Notes under the pieces: generated by a model | What the model was told of the DNA's origin: nothing | Database searches by the model: none | The model's input: only the letters and a program-made list of their open reading frames with translations | Program-made: the position numbers and the translations under genes | Assembly (NCBI GenBank): GCA_009781315.1 | Contig: WQYI01000011.1 | Coordinates: 1 to 60,468 of the forward strand | Origin: Candidatus Endomicrobium embiratermitis | Lineage (GTDB): Bacteria > Elusimicrobiota > Endomicrobiia > Endomicrobiales > Endomicrobiaceae | DNA length: 60,468 nucleotides | Reading direction: 5' to 3' | Part shown: positions 36,933 to 46,333 of the stretch, in pieces | How the letters are laid out: every line of letters begins with the position of its first letter | Numbering within the stretch: position 1 is the stretch's first letter

Positions 36933-38477
36933 ATGAAAAAGATGGTTTTGTTTTTTATTATTTTGGAGATTTTGCTTATTGGTTTGTTGGTTTTGCTTTT
37001 GTATTCTCAGGTAACAAAGCATTTTTTCAACATTGTGTTGAATAAAACGGAAACAACGCAAAGTGCTTCAGAAGGTTCGTTTTTAAAAACCATTAAGAAT
37101 TATTTTGAGGAAATACAACAAAACAGAAATACGCGGAAAAAAGCCTCCGCGAAAATAAATTATCAACGCGTGGAGAGAGAATTGCAGCAATTTATCTTGA
37201 AGCTCAAAGAGATACTGCCTTACCATGCGTATAAGAAGCTTCTTGATGAGACGGACAATTTTCGCGATAAAGATAAAATGTATTCTTATCTGATAGAACT
37301 TTCCCGCGAGCACAATGTGGATTTAAGCATAAACTTTCCCGAATTAAACAAACTCCTTAAACAAATTGAATCTGAGCAAAATCCGGCTGAGATAGACGAA
37401 CGATATAACAAAGAAGTTGAGGAAATGTCAAAAGAAATAACGCCGGGCAGAGAAGACGAGTTTATTGAAAAAGCGCTTGTGGAAATGCGCGCGAGAAATT
37501 ACAGGGAAGCGCTAAAAATATATGACGCGGTAGTTAAAGCAAATCCCGATAACAAAAGAGTATGGATGAACAGAGGTACGGCTAAAAGCGGACTAAAAGA
37601 TTATGACGGAGCAATAGCCGATACTACGCGCTCGATAGAAATAAATCCTACAAGATATACCGCGTATTCAAACAGAGCAATGTATTATAATGAGCGAGCG
37701 CTTAATAAACACCGTCAGGAAGATTTTTACAAAGCGCTAGACGATATAAATACATATATAGAAGCCGGCAGGTTTAACGAAAAAGACAGAAACACGGAAG
37801 TGGAAACGTATATTTTAAAAGGAGAAGTTCTTGCGCGTCTTGGACAATATAACGAAGCAATTAAAACGCTGAAATATATAGAGCCTAAATATATAAATGA
37901 AGGGCAAAAAAATGAAGAATTTTATTCATGGATCGGCTGGTCATATCAAATGTCAGGGGATGACGAAAAAGCAAAAGAATATTATGTAAAATCAGGCTCT
38001 AAATATGCGAAAGAAAGATTAAACAATCTGGAAAATAGAAAAACGCCGGATAAAAACAATAAAATGTTCTCCGATTGCGCTGAAAATTTAGGCGAAAATT
38101 TTAAACAATCCGGCGAATATAAAGAACGCGCGTCGATTGCCGAGCAATTAAAAAAATCTTCCAATTATTTTGAGGAAGTGCAGGGATATCTTGTTCAGTC
38201 TTGGGCTGACGCTGCGGCCGGAGACTATCAAAAGGTTATAAAAGAAACGACCGAAGGGTTAAAAATTCTTGAAAGAAATAAAAATTCTGCCGTAAAAAGC
38301 AAAGGCTGGGCTGATATTAACGGGCGAAGGGAAGGCGTTGTCCGCAGCCGCGAACAGGCTGCAATGTATTTTTATTCAAGACGGGGAAACGCGAACGTTA
38401 ATTTGGGAAATTCCGAGGCAGCAGCGGAAGATTTTAAAAAAATCCAAGAATTAAAAGCGCGCCGTAACGCGCGGTAA
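36933..38477 (+). CDS. Membrane-anchored TPR protein
   Basis: A 514-aa protein with an N-terminal membrane anchor (residues 4-24), a charged helical linker containing KTETTQ, then a TPR domain from about 165 (junction YNKEVEEMSKEITPGREDEFIEKA) to about 345, and a C-terminal TPR-like or helical part to the end. The anchor-linker part is a paralogue of the 39449-39973 gene and the TPR part is related to those in the genes at 34660 and 46536. The product probably faces the periplasm and acts in protein assembly; this is inference. Confidence 0.85.
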   Translation: MKKMVLFFIILEILLIGLLVLLLYSQVTKHFFNIVLNKTETTQSASEGSFLKTIKNYFEEIQQNRNTRKKASAKINYQRVERELQQFILKLKEILPYHAYKKLLDETDNFRDKDKMYSYLIELSREHNVDLSINFPELNKLLKQIESEQNPAEIDERYNKEVEEMSKEITPGREDEFIEKALVEMRARNYREALKIYDAVVKANPDNKRVWMNRGTAKSGLKDYDGAIADTTRSIEINPTRYTAYSNRAMYYNERALNKHRQEDFYKALDDINTYIEAGRFNEKDRNTEVETYILKGEVLARLGQYNEAIKTLKYIEPKYINEGQKNEEFYSWIGWSYQMSGDDEKAKEYYVKSGSKYAKERLNNLENRKTPDKNNKMFSDCAENLGENFKQSGEYKERASIAEQLKKSSNYFEEVQGYLVQSWADAAAGDYQKVIKETTEGLKILERNKNSAVKSKGWADINGRREGVVRSREQAAMYFYSRRGNANVNLGNSEAAAEDFKKIQELKARRNAR

Positions 38478-38499
38478 TCAAACAGGCCGGAAAATTCTA

Positions 38500-39438
38500 A
38501 TGAAAAAGATTTTATTAATTATATTGGCGATAGAACTTGTCGCGGTTTTTGTTTTTTATCATATATATTACGGAACTTTTTCGGACAATAGAACTTTCCT
38601 TCGCGCGTCCGCTAATGGGTACGGCAATACTTTTGCTCATGCGCCCGCTGACAGATATAACGATTTCTCAAAAGAAAATGAAATAGACGCAAGCGTTAAT
38701 GTTACGCAAAACATTACCGAATTTAAGGTTAACGCTCCGCTTAATTTTGACCGTAAAACCAAAGCCGAGATTTACGAAATAAGAAAAAAGTTTGTTGAAA
38801 AAAGTCTTTTTAAAAATCCCGAATATAAACCGAGTGAAACCGTTTTTGGTCAAATTGTTGACGGCGAGCCTTGGATACCCCTTAAAGAAATATATTATGA
38901 AAAGAGCGAGCCGAGACAGAGCGGGCTTTCCGAAGAAAGCAGATTTATAAATAATCCGTCGGCTCTTGTTATGCTGGATGTTCCTTTTTCCGGAGTGACT
39001 TACGGAAGGCATTGGGGCGAGGATATGTACTTATTGCCCGAATCTGTTGTTTATTATAAAAAAGAAAATACCATAAAAGTGACGTATTCGCTGAAAAGGT
39101 TTTTTAACGAAATTCACCCGGGTAATAAAGATAAGTTTTTGTATTTTCTCGACGGCTTAAATGCCCGCGATTTCGGTTATCCGTGGGTGTTTGTTTATGA
39201 AAGCGGAGGGGTTACGTTTAAACATGACAATATAAAATCCGCGCCGGAGAAGTTTCGCAAATTCATACATCTTGGAATGTCCACGGGAATTCCAAGAAAT
39301 AACGGTTCGCCGAGCCACAAAGAGCTTGATTTTAGAATCGATAAACTGCCTTCCCGCATATATATGAAACTTTGGCGGGAAAAGCCGTCTTCTCCTGCGG
39401 AAAAAGCTGATATTAATGTGGATTTGACGTTTTTGTAG
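38500..39438 (+). CDS. Unrecognised membrane-anchored 312-aa protein
   Basis: The start has a hydrophobic helix (MKKILLIILAIELVAVFVFYHIYYG) that is a membrane anchor or uncleaved signal. The rest (residues 25-312) is soluble and mixed, with blocks KAEIYEIRKKFVEKSLFKN, SALVMLDVPFSGVTYGRHWGEDMYLLP and DGLNARDFGYPWVFVYESGGVTF. No known motif was recognised. It sits between a TPR gene and its truncated paralogue and is likely part of the same exported or periplasmic set. The ribosome site is weak (CCGG at about 10 bases). Confidence 0.8.
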   Translation: MKKILLIILAIELVAVFVFYHIYYGTFSDNRTFLRASANGYGNTFAHAPADRYNDFSKENEIDASVNVTQNITEFKVNAPLNFDRKTKAEIYEIRKKFVEKSLFKNPEYKPSETVFGQIVDGEPWIPLKEIYYEKSEPRQSGLSEESRFINNPSALVMLDVPFSGVTYGRHWGEDMYLLPESVVYYKKENTIKVTYSLKRFFNEIHPGNKDKFLYFLDGLNARDFGYPWVFVYESGGVTFKHDNIKSAPEKFRKFIHLGMSTGIPRNNGSPSHKELDFRIDKLPSRIYMKLWREKPSSPAEKADINVDLTFL

Positions 39439-39448
39439 AAGGATTACA

Positions 39449-39973
39449 ATGAAAAAAAGTGTTTTGTTTGTTATTATTTTGGGGACTTTACTTAGTGCTT
39501 TGTTTATTTGGCTTGTGCATTCTCGGGTAAAAAAACGTTTTCCCGACATGACATTGGATAAAACTGAAACGACGCAAAATATTTCGAGCGATTCGTTTTT
39601 GAAAAACATTAAGAATTATTGGACTGAAATACAGGAAAATAAAGCAAGCATTGAGAAACGCAAGAAAGAGTGGCGTGAAGAAGCGCAAGAAATGGAAAGC
39701 GAACTGGATAGCATAGAGCTTTACGGTACAGCTTATTATTCACCTGTACGCGGCACACAAAATAGAGTAATAAGAAAGGTTAGAATAAATTTAAGCGGTT
39801 TGAGCAGAACATTGAACAGAGATAGATTTTATTCTTACCTTACAGATGTTATCCGTGAGCATAACTTGGAGTTAAACAGTTATCCAAAAATAAGCAAATT
39901 CATTGATCGATATGAAGGTAATCAAAATCTGAACAACAAAGAAGTTGATGAAACGGCAAAAGAAATTTTATAA
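39449..39973 (+). CDS. Truncated paralogue of the TPR protein (anchor and linker only)
   Basis: A 174-aa protein with an N-terminal membrane helix (SVLFVIILGTLLSALFIWLV) and a linker that aligns with the 36933 protein: KTETTQNISSDSFLKNIKNYWTEIQ against KTETTQSASEGSFLKTIKNYFEEIQ, and FYSYLTDVIREHNLELN against MYSYLIELSREHNVDLS. It ends at NNKEVDETAKEIL, exactly where the full-length gene continues ...KEITPGRE into the TPR module. So the TPR part is missing, by a deletion or frame loss at the module junction. It may be a decaying gene or a stand-alone linker. Confidence 0.75.
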   Translation: MKKSVLFVIILGTLLSALFIWLVHSRVKKRFPDMTLDKTETTQNISSDSFLKNIKNYWTEIQENKASIEKRKKEWREEAQEMESELDSIELYGTAYYSPVRGTQNRVIRKVRINLSGLSRTLNRDRFYSYLTDVIREHNLELNSYPKISKFIDRYEGNQNLNNKEVDETAKEIL

Positions 39974-39985
39974 CCGGAGCATATT

Positions 39986-41287
39986 ATGATTTTTAATGAG
40001 AAGTTTGAAACGATGAAGCTGGAAGATTTAAAAAATTTGCAGTCGGAGCGTTTGCGCTCGCTTGCGGATTATGTTTATAAAAATTCGCCTGTTTATAAAA
40101 AGAGAATAGACGAAGGAGGCTTCCCCCTTTCGGAAATAAAGACCATAGACGATATTGTAAAACTTCCGTTTACCACTAAAGACGATATGAGGGATTATTA
40201 TCCGTTCGGCCTTTTTTCCATGCCTGTTGAAAAAATAGCCGAAATTCACGTTTCAAGCGGAACTACGGGAAATCCGGTGGTTTCCGGTTATTCCAAAGAA
40301 GACATTGATCTTTGGGGCGAAGCGGCCGCGCGTTCTATCGCGTGCGCGGGCGGCAAGCCCGGAGATATTATACAAATAGCTTACGGCTACGGGCTTTTTA
40401 CGGGCGGGCTTGGCCTTCATTACGGGTCTTTGAAAATAGGCGCGGCAATTATGCCGATGTCGTCGGGTCAGACAAAGAGACAGATAAAGCTTATGAACGA
40501 TTTCAAGCCTAAAATTTTAGCCTGCACGCCTAGTTTTGCTTTATATATGGGCGAAGAAGCGCGCGCTATGGGGTTTAAGCCGGAAGATATTTCCTGGAAA
40601 ATAGGAATATTCGGAGCCGAGCCTTGGACAATCGCGCTTCGCGACGAAATAGACAAATCTTTGGGTATGCTTGCAACGGACATTTACGGACTTTCCGAAA
40701 TTACAGGTCCCGGAGTAGCGCAAGAGTGTCATTTGAGAAACGGTCTGCATATATGGTCTGACATTTTTTATCCGGAAGTAATCGATCCTGTGACGAATAA
40801 ACCCGTTAAAGACGGGGAAGTCGGGGAGCTTGTTATAACCACGCTTACAAGAACCGGAATGCCGTTGTTAAGATACCGCACAAGAGACCTTGTTTCTATT
40901 AATAACGGGCTTTGCCCGTGCGGAAGGACTGCGCCGCGTATTTCCAAAATTAAAGGCAGGACAGACGATATGATAATAGTGCGCGGAATAAACGTTTTCC
41001 CCACGCAAATAGAATATGCGCTTTTGCAGGTTGAAGAATCTCTGCCGAATTATCAGATTGTTGTCGACAGAGTTACTAACGGTTTGGATACTATAGAAGT
41101 TCAGGTAGAGATTGATGAGAAATTTTTCTCGGACGATATAGATAAACTTGAAGCGGTAAAAAATAAAATCAAAAAGAGCATAGAGAATACGATTCTTGTC
41201 GGAGTAAACGTAAAACTTGTCGAGCCGAAAACCATAACAAGAAGCGAAGGAAAAGCTAAAAGAGTCATTGATAACAGGAAGATATAA
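39986..41287 (+). CDS. paaK: Phenylacetate-CoA ligase
   Basis: A 433-aa AMP-forming aryl-CoA ligase. The adenylation signature reads VSSGTTGNPVVSGYSKED (about 90-105); the TDIYGLSEITGPGVAQEC block and the C-terminal GRTDDMIIVRGINVFPTQIE with the family's swinging domain follow. With IorAB it can convert phenylpyruvate-type products to or from aryl acids, yielding ATP when run toward the free acid. It follows CGGAG by six bases. The operon context with iorAB and an ACT-domain gene is typical for amino-acid fermenters. Confidence 0.95.
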   Translation: MIFNEKFETMKLEDLKNLQSERLRSLADYVYKNSPVYKKRIDEGGFPLSEIKTIDDIVKLPFTTKDDMRDYYPFGLFSMPVEKIAEIHVSSGTTGNPVVSGYSKEDIDLWGEAAARSIACAGGKPGDIIQIAYGYGLFTGGLGLHYGSLKIGAAIMPMSSGQTKRQIKLMNDFKPKILACTPSFALYMGEEARAMGFKPEDISWKIGIFGAEPWTIALRDEIDKSLGMLATDIYGLSEITGPGVAQECHLRNGLHIWSDIFYPEVIDPVTNKPVKDGEVGELVITTLTRTGMPLLRYRTRDLVSINNGLCPCGRTAPRISKIKGRTDDMIIVRGINVFPTQIEYALLQVEESLPNYQIVVDRVTNGLDTIEVQVEIDEKFFSDDIDKLEAVKNKIKKSIENTILVGVNVKLVEPKTITRSEGKAKRVIDNRKI

Positions 41288-41309
41288 CGTAGCGGTAAAA
41301 GGAGAAAAA

Positions 41310-41531
41310 ATGTCATTAATTGAAAAGATTAAATCGTTATTTTGCTGTTCGGATAAGTGCGGCTGCGGATGTAAAAAGAAGAAGAATTTGAAAGAAAGCG
41401 AGATAATTTCAGGAACTGACTTAGAGGGCGACAGCAGCGTGCAGAAATTCGAAGACGACGGAGCGGAAATTAAAGGCGCGGACGCGGTTGCGGAAGAAGT
41501 TATAGAAAGGCCGATAAAAGACGGCGATTAG
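41310..41531 (+). CDS. Small Cys/Lys-rich protein
   Basis: A 73-aa protein, MSLIEKIKSLFCC... with a CCSDKCGCGCKKKK motif in the first 30 residues, then an acidic tail. The ATG at 41310 follows AAGGAG; an upstream in-frame start lies within paaK. The five clustered cysteines could bind a metal or an iron-sulfur cluster, or carry a lipid anchor. No homologue was recognised. Confidence 0.75.
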   Translation: MSLIEKIKSLFCCSDKCGCGCKKKKNLKESEIISGTDLEGDSSVQKFEDDGAEIKGADAVAEEVIERPIKDGD

Positions 41532-41543
41532 TAAAAGGATAAT

Positions 41544-42536
41544 ATGGATATTTTAGCGCGGGATAAGCAGGAAAAAGAAGAAGTTTTAAAATCCGAAAAA
41601 TATATGCGGGTTAAAGCCCGCGCTTCACAGCTGCTTGACAGAGATATAACATTGCGTTTAATAGGTCCCGAAAACATGACAATGTACGGTAATTATAATG
41701 CGAGAACATTGCAATACCGGTCGGAAAAAGATATTAAAATTTTGGTTCCTTATAACGCTAAAACTTTGGATTTGCCGGAAGATTCTTTGCTTGCTTTTGT
41801 TTTGTCAGAGTACTTTTATCTTTACAAGGAAGAACCTTTTTTTCTTGCCGATCAGCATTCTGTTGAGCTTACCGGTAATGCGGGCGCTTTAATAAAGGCG
41901 TTAAAATCTTTTCAGGATAACTCAGACGGGCTTCATAGTGATACGGAGAGTGTATTACAACTATTAAAATCTTCGCGCAGCATTTCGTTAGACGGAGAAA
42001 AAGAATTTTTACAAGACAGAATTAATGAATTAATGAAACTTGGCTATGCTCCGCCGGAGCCGGAATCTGAAAATAACTTAGAAACTGAATTTAACGAAGA
42101 GTATTCTGAAAAGCCGGTTTATGATATTTTACCAAAACCAAAGCCAAAAATAGAAAAACCTCCGGTTTATGACATGCTTAAAGAAAGAAACAAATATGGT
42201 CTTGACCTAGGCTCTTCGAAAATGTCAGGAGATATTGTTTTTACGAAGCCCGTTATCAATTCAAGTTCTGCTCCGGTTTCTTTGTACGTTATTTTAATAA
42301 TAGCAGCCGCTGCTTTGCTTTTTTGGGGAGTTAATAAAAACGTTTTTAATTTAAGCGAGCATAATATAGAGGCTGAGAATTCTATAAATGAATCTGAAGA
42401 AGCCGTAGTTAAAAATAGTGTAATTTCTACGCTTAAAAAGAGTCTGTTTTTAGGTAAATCAGATAAAAAAACCGATAAAATTGAAAAATTAGACGATGAG
42501 ACGCAGCAAAATAATGAAACGGGAGAAATAGAATGA
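41544..42536 (+). CDS. Unrecognised protein with one C-terminal membrane helix
   Basis: A 330-aa protein. The first 165 residues form a soluble domain with LPYNAKTLDLPEDSLLAFVLSEYFYL and further helices. A proline- and lysine-rich linker repeats a PVYD motif (EKPVYDILPKPKPKIEKPPVYDML), then a single membrane helix (VSLYVILIIAAAALLFWGV, about 246-264) and an acidic tail. The topology suggests a tail-anchored type protein with the soluble domain in the cytoplasm. It overlaps the ACT gene by four bases. The function is unknown. Confidence 0.8.
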   Translation: MDILARDKQEKEEVLKSEKYMRVKARASQLLDRDITLRLIGPENMTMYGNYNARTLQYRSEKDIKILVPYNAKTLDLPEDSLLAFVLSEYFYLYKEEPFFLADQHSVELTGNAGALIKALKSFQDNSDGLHSDTESVLQLLKSSRSISLDGEKEFLQDRINELMKLGYAPPEPESENNLETEFNEEYSEKPVYDILPKPKPKIEKPPVYDMLKERNKYGLDLGSSKMSGDIVFTKPVINSSSAPVSLYVILIIAAAALLFWGVNKNVFNLSEHNIEAENSINESEEAVVKNSVISTLKKSLFLGKSDKKTDKIEKLDDETQQNNETGEIE

Positions 42537-42967
42537 AAATTACGCAAGTGTCGGTGTTTATAGAAAATACCAAGGGGCGTCTTTTTAATTTGTGCGAGTT
42601 GCTGGGGAGAAATAATATAGATATTAAGGCTCTTACTCTTGCCGAGAGCCCTGATTTCGGAATAGTGAGATTTATTGTTGAGGATTCAGACAAGACTTTG
42701 GATATTGTCCGCAAAAACGGCTATATTGCTTCAATTGCGCATATTGTTGCCGTTGAAGTAAGCGACACGCCCGGCGGCCTTGCCGCGGTTTTAAAAGTTC
42801 TTTCCGATAATGATATAGACATAAAATATATGTACGGTTTCGTTGAAAAAGCGTCCGATAAGGCTTTGATGGTTTTTAAATTCGCCGATATAGATAAAGC
42901 CATAGGCATTTTACAAAATAATAAAGTCCCCATAGTTTCAAAAGAGACGATTTTCAAAGGCAATTAA
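42533..42967 (+). CDS. Tandem ACT-domain protein
   Basis: A 144-aa protein with two ACT domains (1-70 and 71-140): KITQVSVFIENTKGRLFNLCELLGRNNIDIKALTL and VAVEVSDTPGGLAAVLKVLSDNDIDIKYMYGF. ACT domains bind amino acids; a small stand-alone ACT gene is commonly found with iorAB and paaK, where it may sense an aromatic amino acid. It is the last gene of the operon and is followed by a strong terminator. The last codons GGC AAT and the TAA are the start of an ACAATTA heptamer repeat. Confidence 0.93.
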   Translation: MKITQVSVFIENTKGRLFNLCELLGRNNIDIKALTLAESPDFGIVRFIVEDSDKTLDIVRKNGYIASIAHIVAVEVSDTPGGLAAVLKVLSDNDIDIKYMYGFVEKASDKALMVFKFADIDKAIGILQNNKVPIVSKETIFKGN

Positions 42968-42988
42968 CAATTAGGAATAAATAATCAC

Positions 42989-43031
42989 AAACCTCTGCCC
43001 CGCAGTAAGCCTGCGGGGCAGAGGTTTTTAT
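42989..43031. terminator. Strong terminator of the ior operon
   Basis: AACCTCTGCCCCGCAG and CTGCGGGGCAGAGGTT form a long perfect stem with a short TAAGC-type loop, followed by T on the plus strand. It can also serve the convergent kinase gene. Confidence 0.93.
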
Positions 43032-43060
43032 AAAAGGCAAGTTAAAAAAGCGATGACGTA

Positions 43061-46000
43061 TTACGATTCGCTTTTTTTATTTTTTAAATATTTATTAAGC
43101 ACTTTCATTATGTCTTTAATGTCTATAGGTTTTGAAATATGGGCGTCCATTCCGCTTTGCAGGGCTTTGTCTATATCTTCCTGATAGGCATTTGCCGTCA
43201 TTGCCACTATAGGCACGGTTTTTGCGTCTTTGCGGTTAAGCGCCCGTATTTGCTTTGTTGCTTCGTGGCCGTCCAGTGTCGGCATTTGCACGTCCATAAA
43301 AATTAAATCATAATAATCTTCAGGCGAGTCTTCAAACTTTTTTAAGGCGATTGCGCCGTCGTCAGCTTCTTCAGTTTTAACGTTTGTGGCGGAAAGGAAT
43401 TCATTTAAAATTAGCCTGTTAATCACGATATCTTCAACTATGAGTATTCTCTTGCCGGATAAATCCATGTTACCGGGCTGATTATTATCCGCGTATTCGT
43501 CCTGCCGGACTTCAGTGTCTTTTATAAAATCAATAACAAAATTGAATTGCGAACCTTTGCCGGGAGCGCTCTCCACCGTAATGACGCTGCCCATCATTTG
43601 GATAAGATTTTGGCTTATGGCCAAGCCTAAGCCCGTGCCGCCGAAGCGCGACGATATTGTGCTGTCTGTTTGCTCAAAGACTGTAAATAATTTGGATACC
43701 TGTTCGCGGCCCATGCCTATGCCGTTGTCTTTGACCATAAAGTTAATTTTTATTGATTTTTCGGTTTCTTCCGCAATATTTAAAATGTATGATACTTCGC
43801 CGCCTACATCCGTAAATTTTATGGCATTTCCCAAAAGATTTACTAAAACCTGATTAAGTCTTAATTTATCGCCGATTACGTTGACTTTTGAAAACGTATC
43901 GGCGTTGGTTATAAGCTTAATATTTTTTTCCAGGCATCTTTGCTTTATAATAGTTGAAATTTCCGAAAAAGCCGCTGCAATGTTAAAAGGCGATATAAGT
44001 ATTTCAAGCCTGCCGGCTTCTATTTTTGACATGTCAAGTATCTTGTTAAGCAGTCCCAGAAGGTGATGCGAAGCTAAAAGAGACTCGTTTATTGAATTGA
44101 CGGCCTTTTCTTTATTGTCAATGTTATTTTTTGCTATGTTTGACATGCCTATAATCGCGTTTAGCGGAGTGCGTATTTCATGGCTCATCCTTGCCAAAAA
44201 TTCGCCCTTTGCTTTTGTGGCGACCATAGCGGCTTCTTCGGTGGCTTTGCGTTCGGTTATGTCGCGGGCTATGCCGACGATGCCTACCGGTTTGCCGTTG
44301 AGTATCAGCGGAGCCCGTATAATTTCAAATAATTTTTTCTTGCCGTTCGGGAATACCAGACTTTCCTCGCTTGTTGCTATTTTTCCCGAAGTCATAACAC
44401 GTTTGTCGGTTTCTATAAAAACCTTGGCCCTTTCTTTATTTTGCTTAAAAACTTCCTGAGCGGTTTTGCCTATCAGCTCGCTTTCTTTTATTCCAGATAA
44501 TTCTTCAAAACTGGAATTACAGCCGGTATATATGCCGTTGATGTTTTTATAAAAAACCATATCGGGGATAGAGCCTAATATTGAAGAAAGCAGCGAAGTT
44601 TTCATTTCCAGCTGAGCTGTTCTCGCGCGCACGGTCAACGCCAGGTTTTTGCTTAATTTTATGTTTTTTATCAGCAAAATATAAATTATAACCAGTACCG
44701 AAGACACGATACAAAATATTATGAGAAGATAGCGTCGCTGGCTTTTCAGTATTTTTGAGGAATAGTCGAATACTTTGCTTTTCCATCGCTTTGAAATAGA
44801 TTCATAATTGGTGTGAGGAAGCGATTTGTCTATAATAGAGCGCAGCAAGACTTGCTCTATGTTAAATCCGAAACGCGAGTTTATCCTGTAATCAAAAAGA
44901 AAATTTATTTTAAAAGAAGAATCTTCGTAATAATTTGACTGGCTTAACAGCGCATTTTCGGTTGCCATAAGAAAATCGATTTCGTTTTGTTCCAGCGCCG
45001 TAAAACCGTCTCTGTACGTGTCAAATTCGGTAAAGTCCGTTTTCGGGAACCATTGTTTAAGCGTCATTGCTTCAAGGGAATCTTTAACAGTGCCCGTGTT
45101 TGAATAGGGAATTTCGTTGACTGAAATATCAGGCTGTTTAATTTTTGAAAGAAGCGCGAGGTAGTCATAAGAATAAATTATTTTTGAAAATAAAAATCTG
45201 TCTTTTCGGTCGTCTAAATAAACAAGCTCGGACACCATATCGGCCTGTCCGGACTCCAGCATGCTCAGAACTTGGCTCCATGTAGCGGTTCTTCCCGTTA
45301 CGGATTCAAACTGCAGTCCCGTAAGCTCGGTTATTTCTTTTAAAATATCAATAGCAATGCCCTGAAATTCATTGTCGTTGTTATTGAAAAAACAAACCGG
45401 ATAATTATTTGTTTCCAGAGCAATTTTTATTTTTCTGCCTTTCGCTGACAGCGAATTTATAAAATCGCGTTCTTCCTTTGAGAAACGTTTGTTAATAGCA
45501 TTTTTTCTGTAAGCCGCGTACCCTATATTGTAAAGCTTGCTAAGATACGGACCGCCGCCGTTTTTTAAAAATTTTTCCATTACGGTAATAATCGGATGCA
45601 ATTCTGTATCGGCTGTGGTAAGCGAAACGGGCGAAAGTATAAGAGGAAAGTAATCCAACGCTTTTATAAAATCATATTGTTCAAACTCGGACTCGGCGCT
45701 TGATTCTTCAAAAAACTCGTCGCCTTTGCCGGTTTTTAAATACTCCGCGGCTTGCGTGTAAGAGTCCACGTAAATTGTGTCAAACGGAAACGGCGATATT
45801 TTTTTAACATCTTGCTCCGTAGTCGTATCCCGGAAAAACATATATCTCGGCTTGCGCGACAATGCCAATGTGTTTGGATCTTCGGCTTGCCTGTTCATAA
45901 AAATTTTAACGGACCTTACGGCAATGTTGTCTCTTGTCATGGAATATCTTTCAGCGCGCTCGGGGGTATATGTCAATTCGCCGGTAAACGAAACTTTTTT

Positions 46001-46333
46001 GGAGTTCAGATCCTCAATCAGCTTGTCCCAGTCGTCATAAAACTTAAGCTTAATGTTTATTCCGAATATGGACGATAAAAAATCAACAAAATATTTTGCA
46101 AACCCGCCGTACGTGCCGTCCGGCTTAATAAAAGCTTCCGTACTTTCCATGGCGGCAAAAAGATAGGCTTTGTCTTTTGCCTGGAGTCGTTTTATCGCGT
46201 CTATTTCTTCTTGGGTTACGTTCGGTATTTCTGTAAATGACGTAGGAAAGAGTATGTCTTGTTTGGAGTATGCGGCAGAACCTAAAAATATTATCAGCGC
46301 CGATAATATAAAAACGTAAAAAAAGCGTCTCAT
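43061..46333 (-). CDS. BvgS-like hybrid sensor histidine kinase
   Basis: A 1090-aa sensor. Order: signal peptide or anchor (1-23); two Venus-flytrap domains of the SBP_bac_3 type (about 40-275 and 300-520, the second starting IKIALETNNYPVCFF); membrane helix 535-555; PAS domain 580-695; HisKA with His718 in MSHEIRTPLNAIIGM; HATPase with DNGIGMG and GTGLGLAI; and a receiver with Asp1014 in IFMDVQMP. The protein ends 75 residues later, so the Hpt domain of BvgS-type relay kinases is missing. Phosphoryl transfer would need a separate Hpt or operate as a simpler hybrid kinase. It is the only minus-strand gene between 30 and 58 kb and is convergent with the ior operon; no response regulator gene is adjacent. 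Confidence 0.95.
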   Translation of the reverse strand: MRRFFYVFILSALIIFLGSAAYSKQDILFPTSFTEIPNVTQEEIDAIKRLQAKDKAYLFAAMESTEAFIKPDGTYGGFAKYFVDFLSSIFGINIKLKFYDDWDKLIEDLNSKKVSFTGELTYTPERAERYSMTRDNIAVRSVKIFMNRQAEDPNTLALSRKPRYMFFRDTTTEQDVKKISPFPFDTIYVDSYTQAAEYLKTGKGDEFFEESSAESEFEQYDFIKALDYFPLILSPVSLTTADTELHPIITVMEKFLKNGGGPYLSKLYNIGYAAYRKNAINKRFSKEERDFINSLSAKGRKIKIALETNNYPVCFFNNNDNEFQGIAIDILKEITELTGLQFESVTGRTATWSQVLSMLESGQADMVSELVYLDDRKDRFLFSKIIYSYDYLALLSKIKQPDISVNEIPYSNTGTVKDSLEAMTLKQWFPKTDFTEFDTYRDGFTALEQNEIDFLMATENALLSQSNYYEDSSFKINFLFDYRINSRFGFNIEQVLLRSIIDKSLPHTNYESISKRWKSKVFDYSSKILKSQRRYLLIIFCIVSSVLVIIYILLIKNIKLSKNLALTVRARTAQLEMKTSLLSSILGSIPDMVFYKNINGIYTGCNSSFEELSGIKESELIGKTAQEVFKQNKERAKVFIETDKRVMTSGKIATSEESLVFPNGKKKLFEIIRAPLILNGKPVGIVGIARDITERKATEEAAMVATKAKGEFLARMSHEIRTPLNAIIGMSNIAKNNIDNKEKAVNSINESLLASHHLLGLLNKILDMSKIEAGRLEILISPFNIAAAFSEISTIIKQRCLEKNIKLITNADTFSKVNVIGDKLRLNQVLVNLLGNAIKFTDVGGEVSYILNIAEETEKSIKINFMVKDNGIGMGREQVSKLFTVFEQTDSTISSRFGGTGLGLAISQNLIQMMGSVITVESAPGKGSQFNFVIDFIKDTEVRQDEYADNNQPGNMDLSGKRILIVEDIVINRLILNEFLSATNVKTEEADDGAIALKKFEDSPEDYYDLIFMDVQMPTLDGHEATKQIRALNRKDAKTVPIVAMTANAYQEDIDKALQSGMDAHISKPIDIKDIMKVLNKYLKNKKSES

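Noticed and set aside
43061-43100. An Hpt domain hidden by a frameshift at the end of the hybrid kinase
   Set aside because: Only about 20 bases separate the stop from the shared terminator, so no room exists for another domain.
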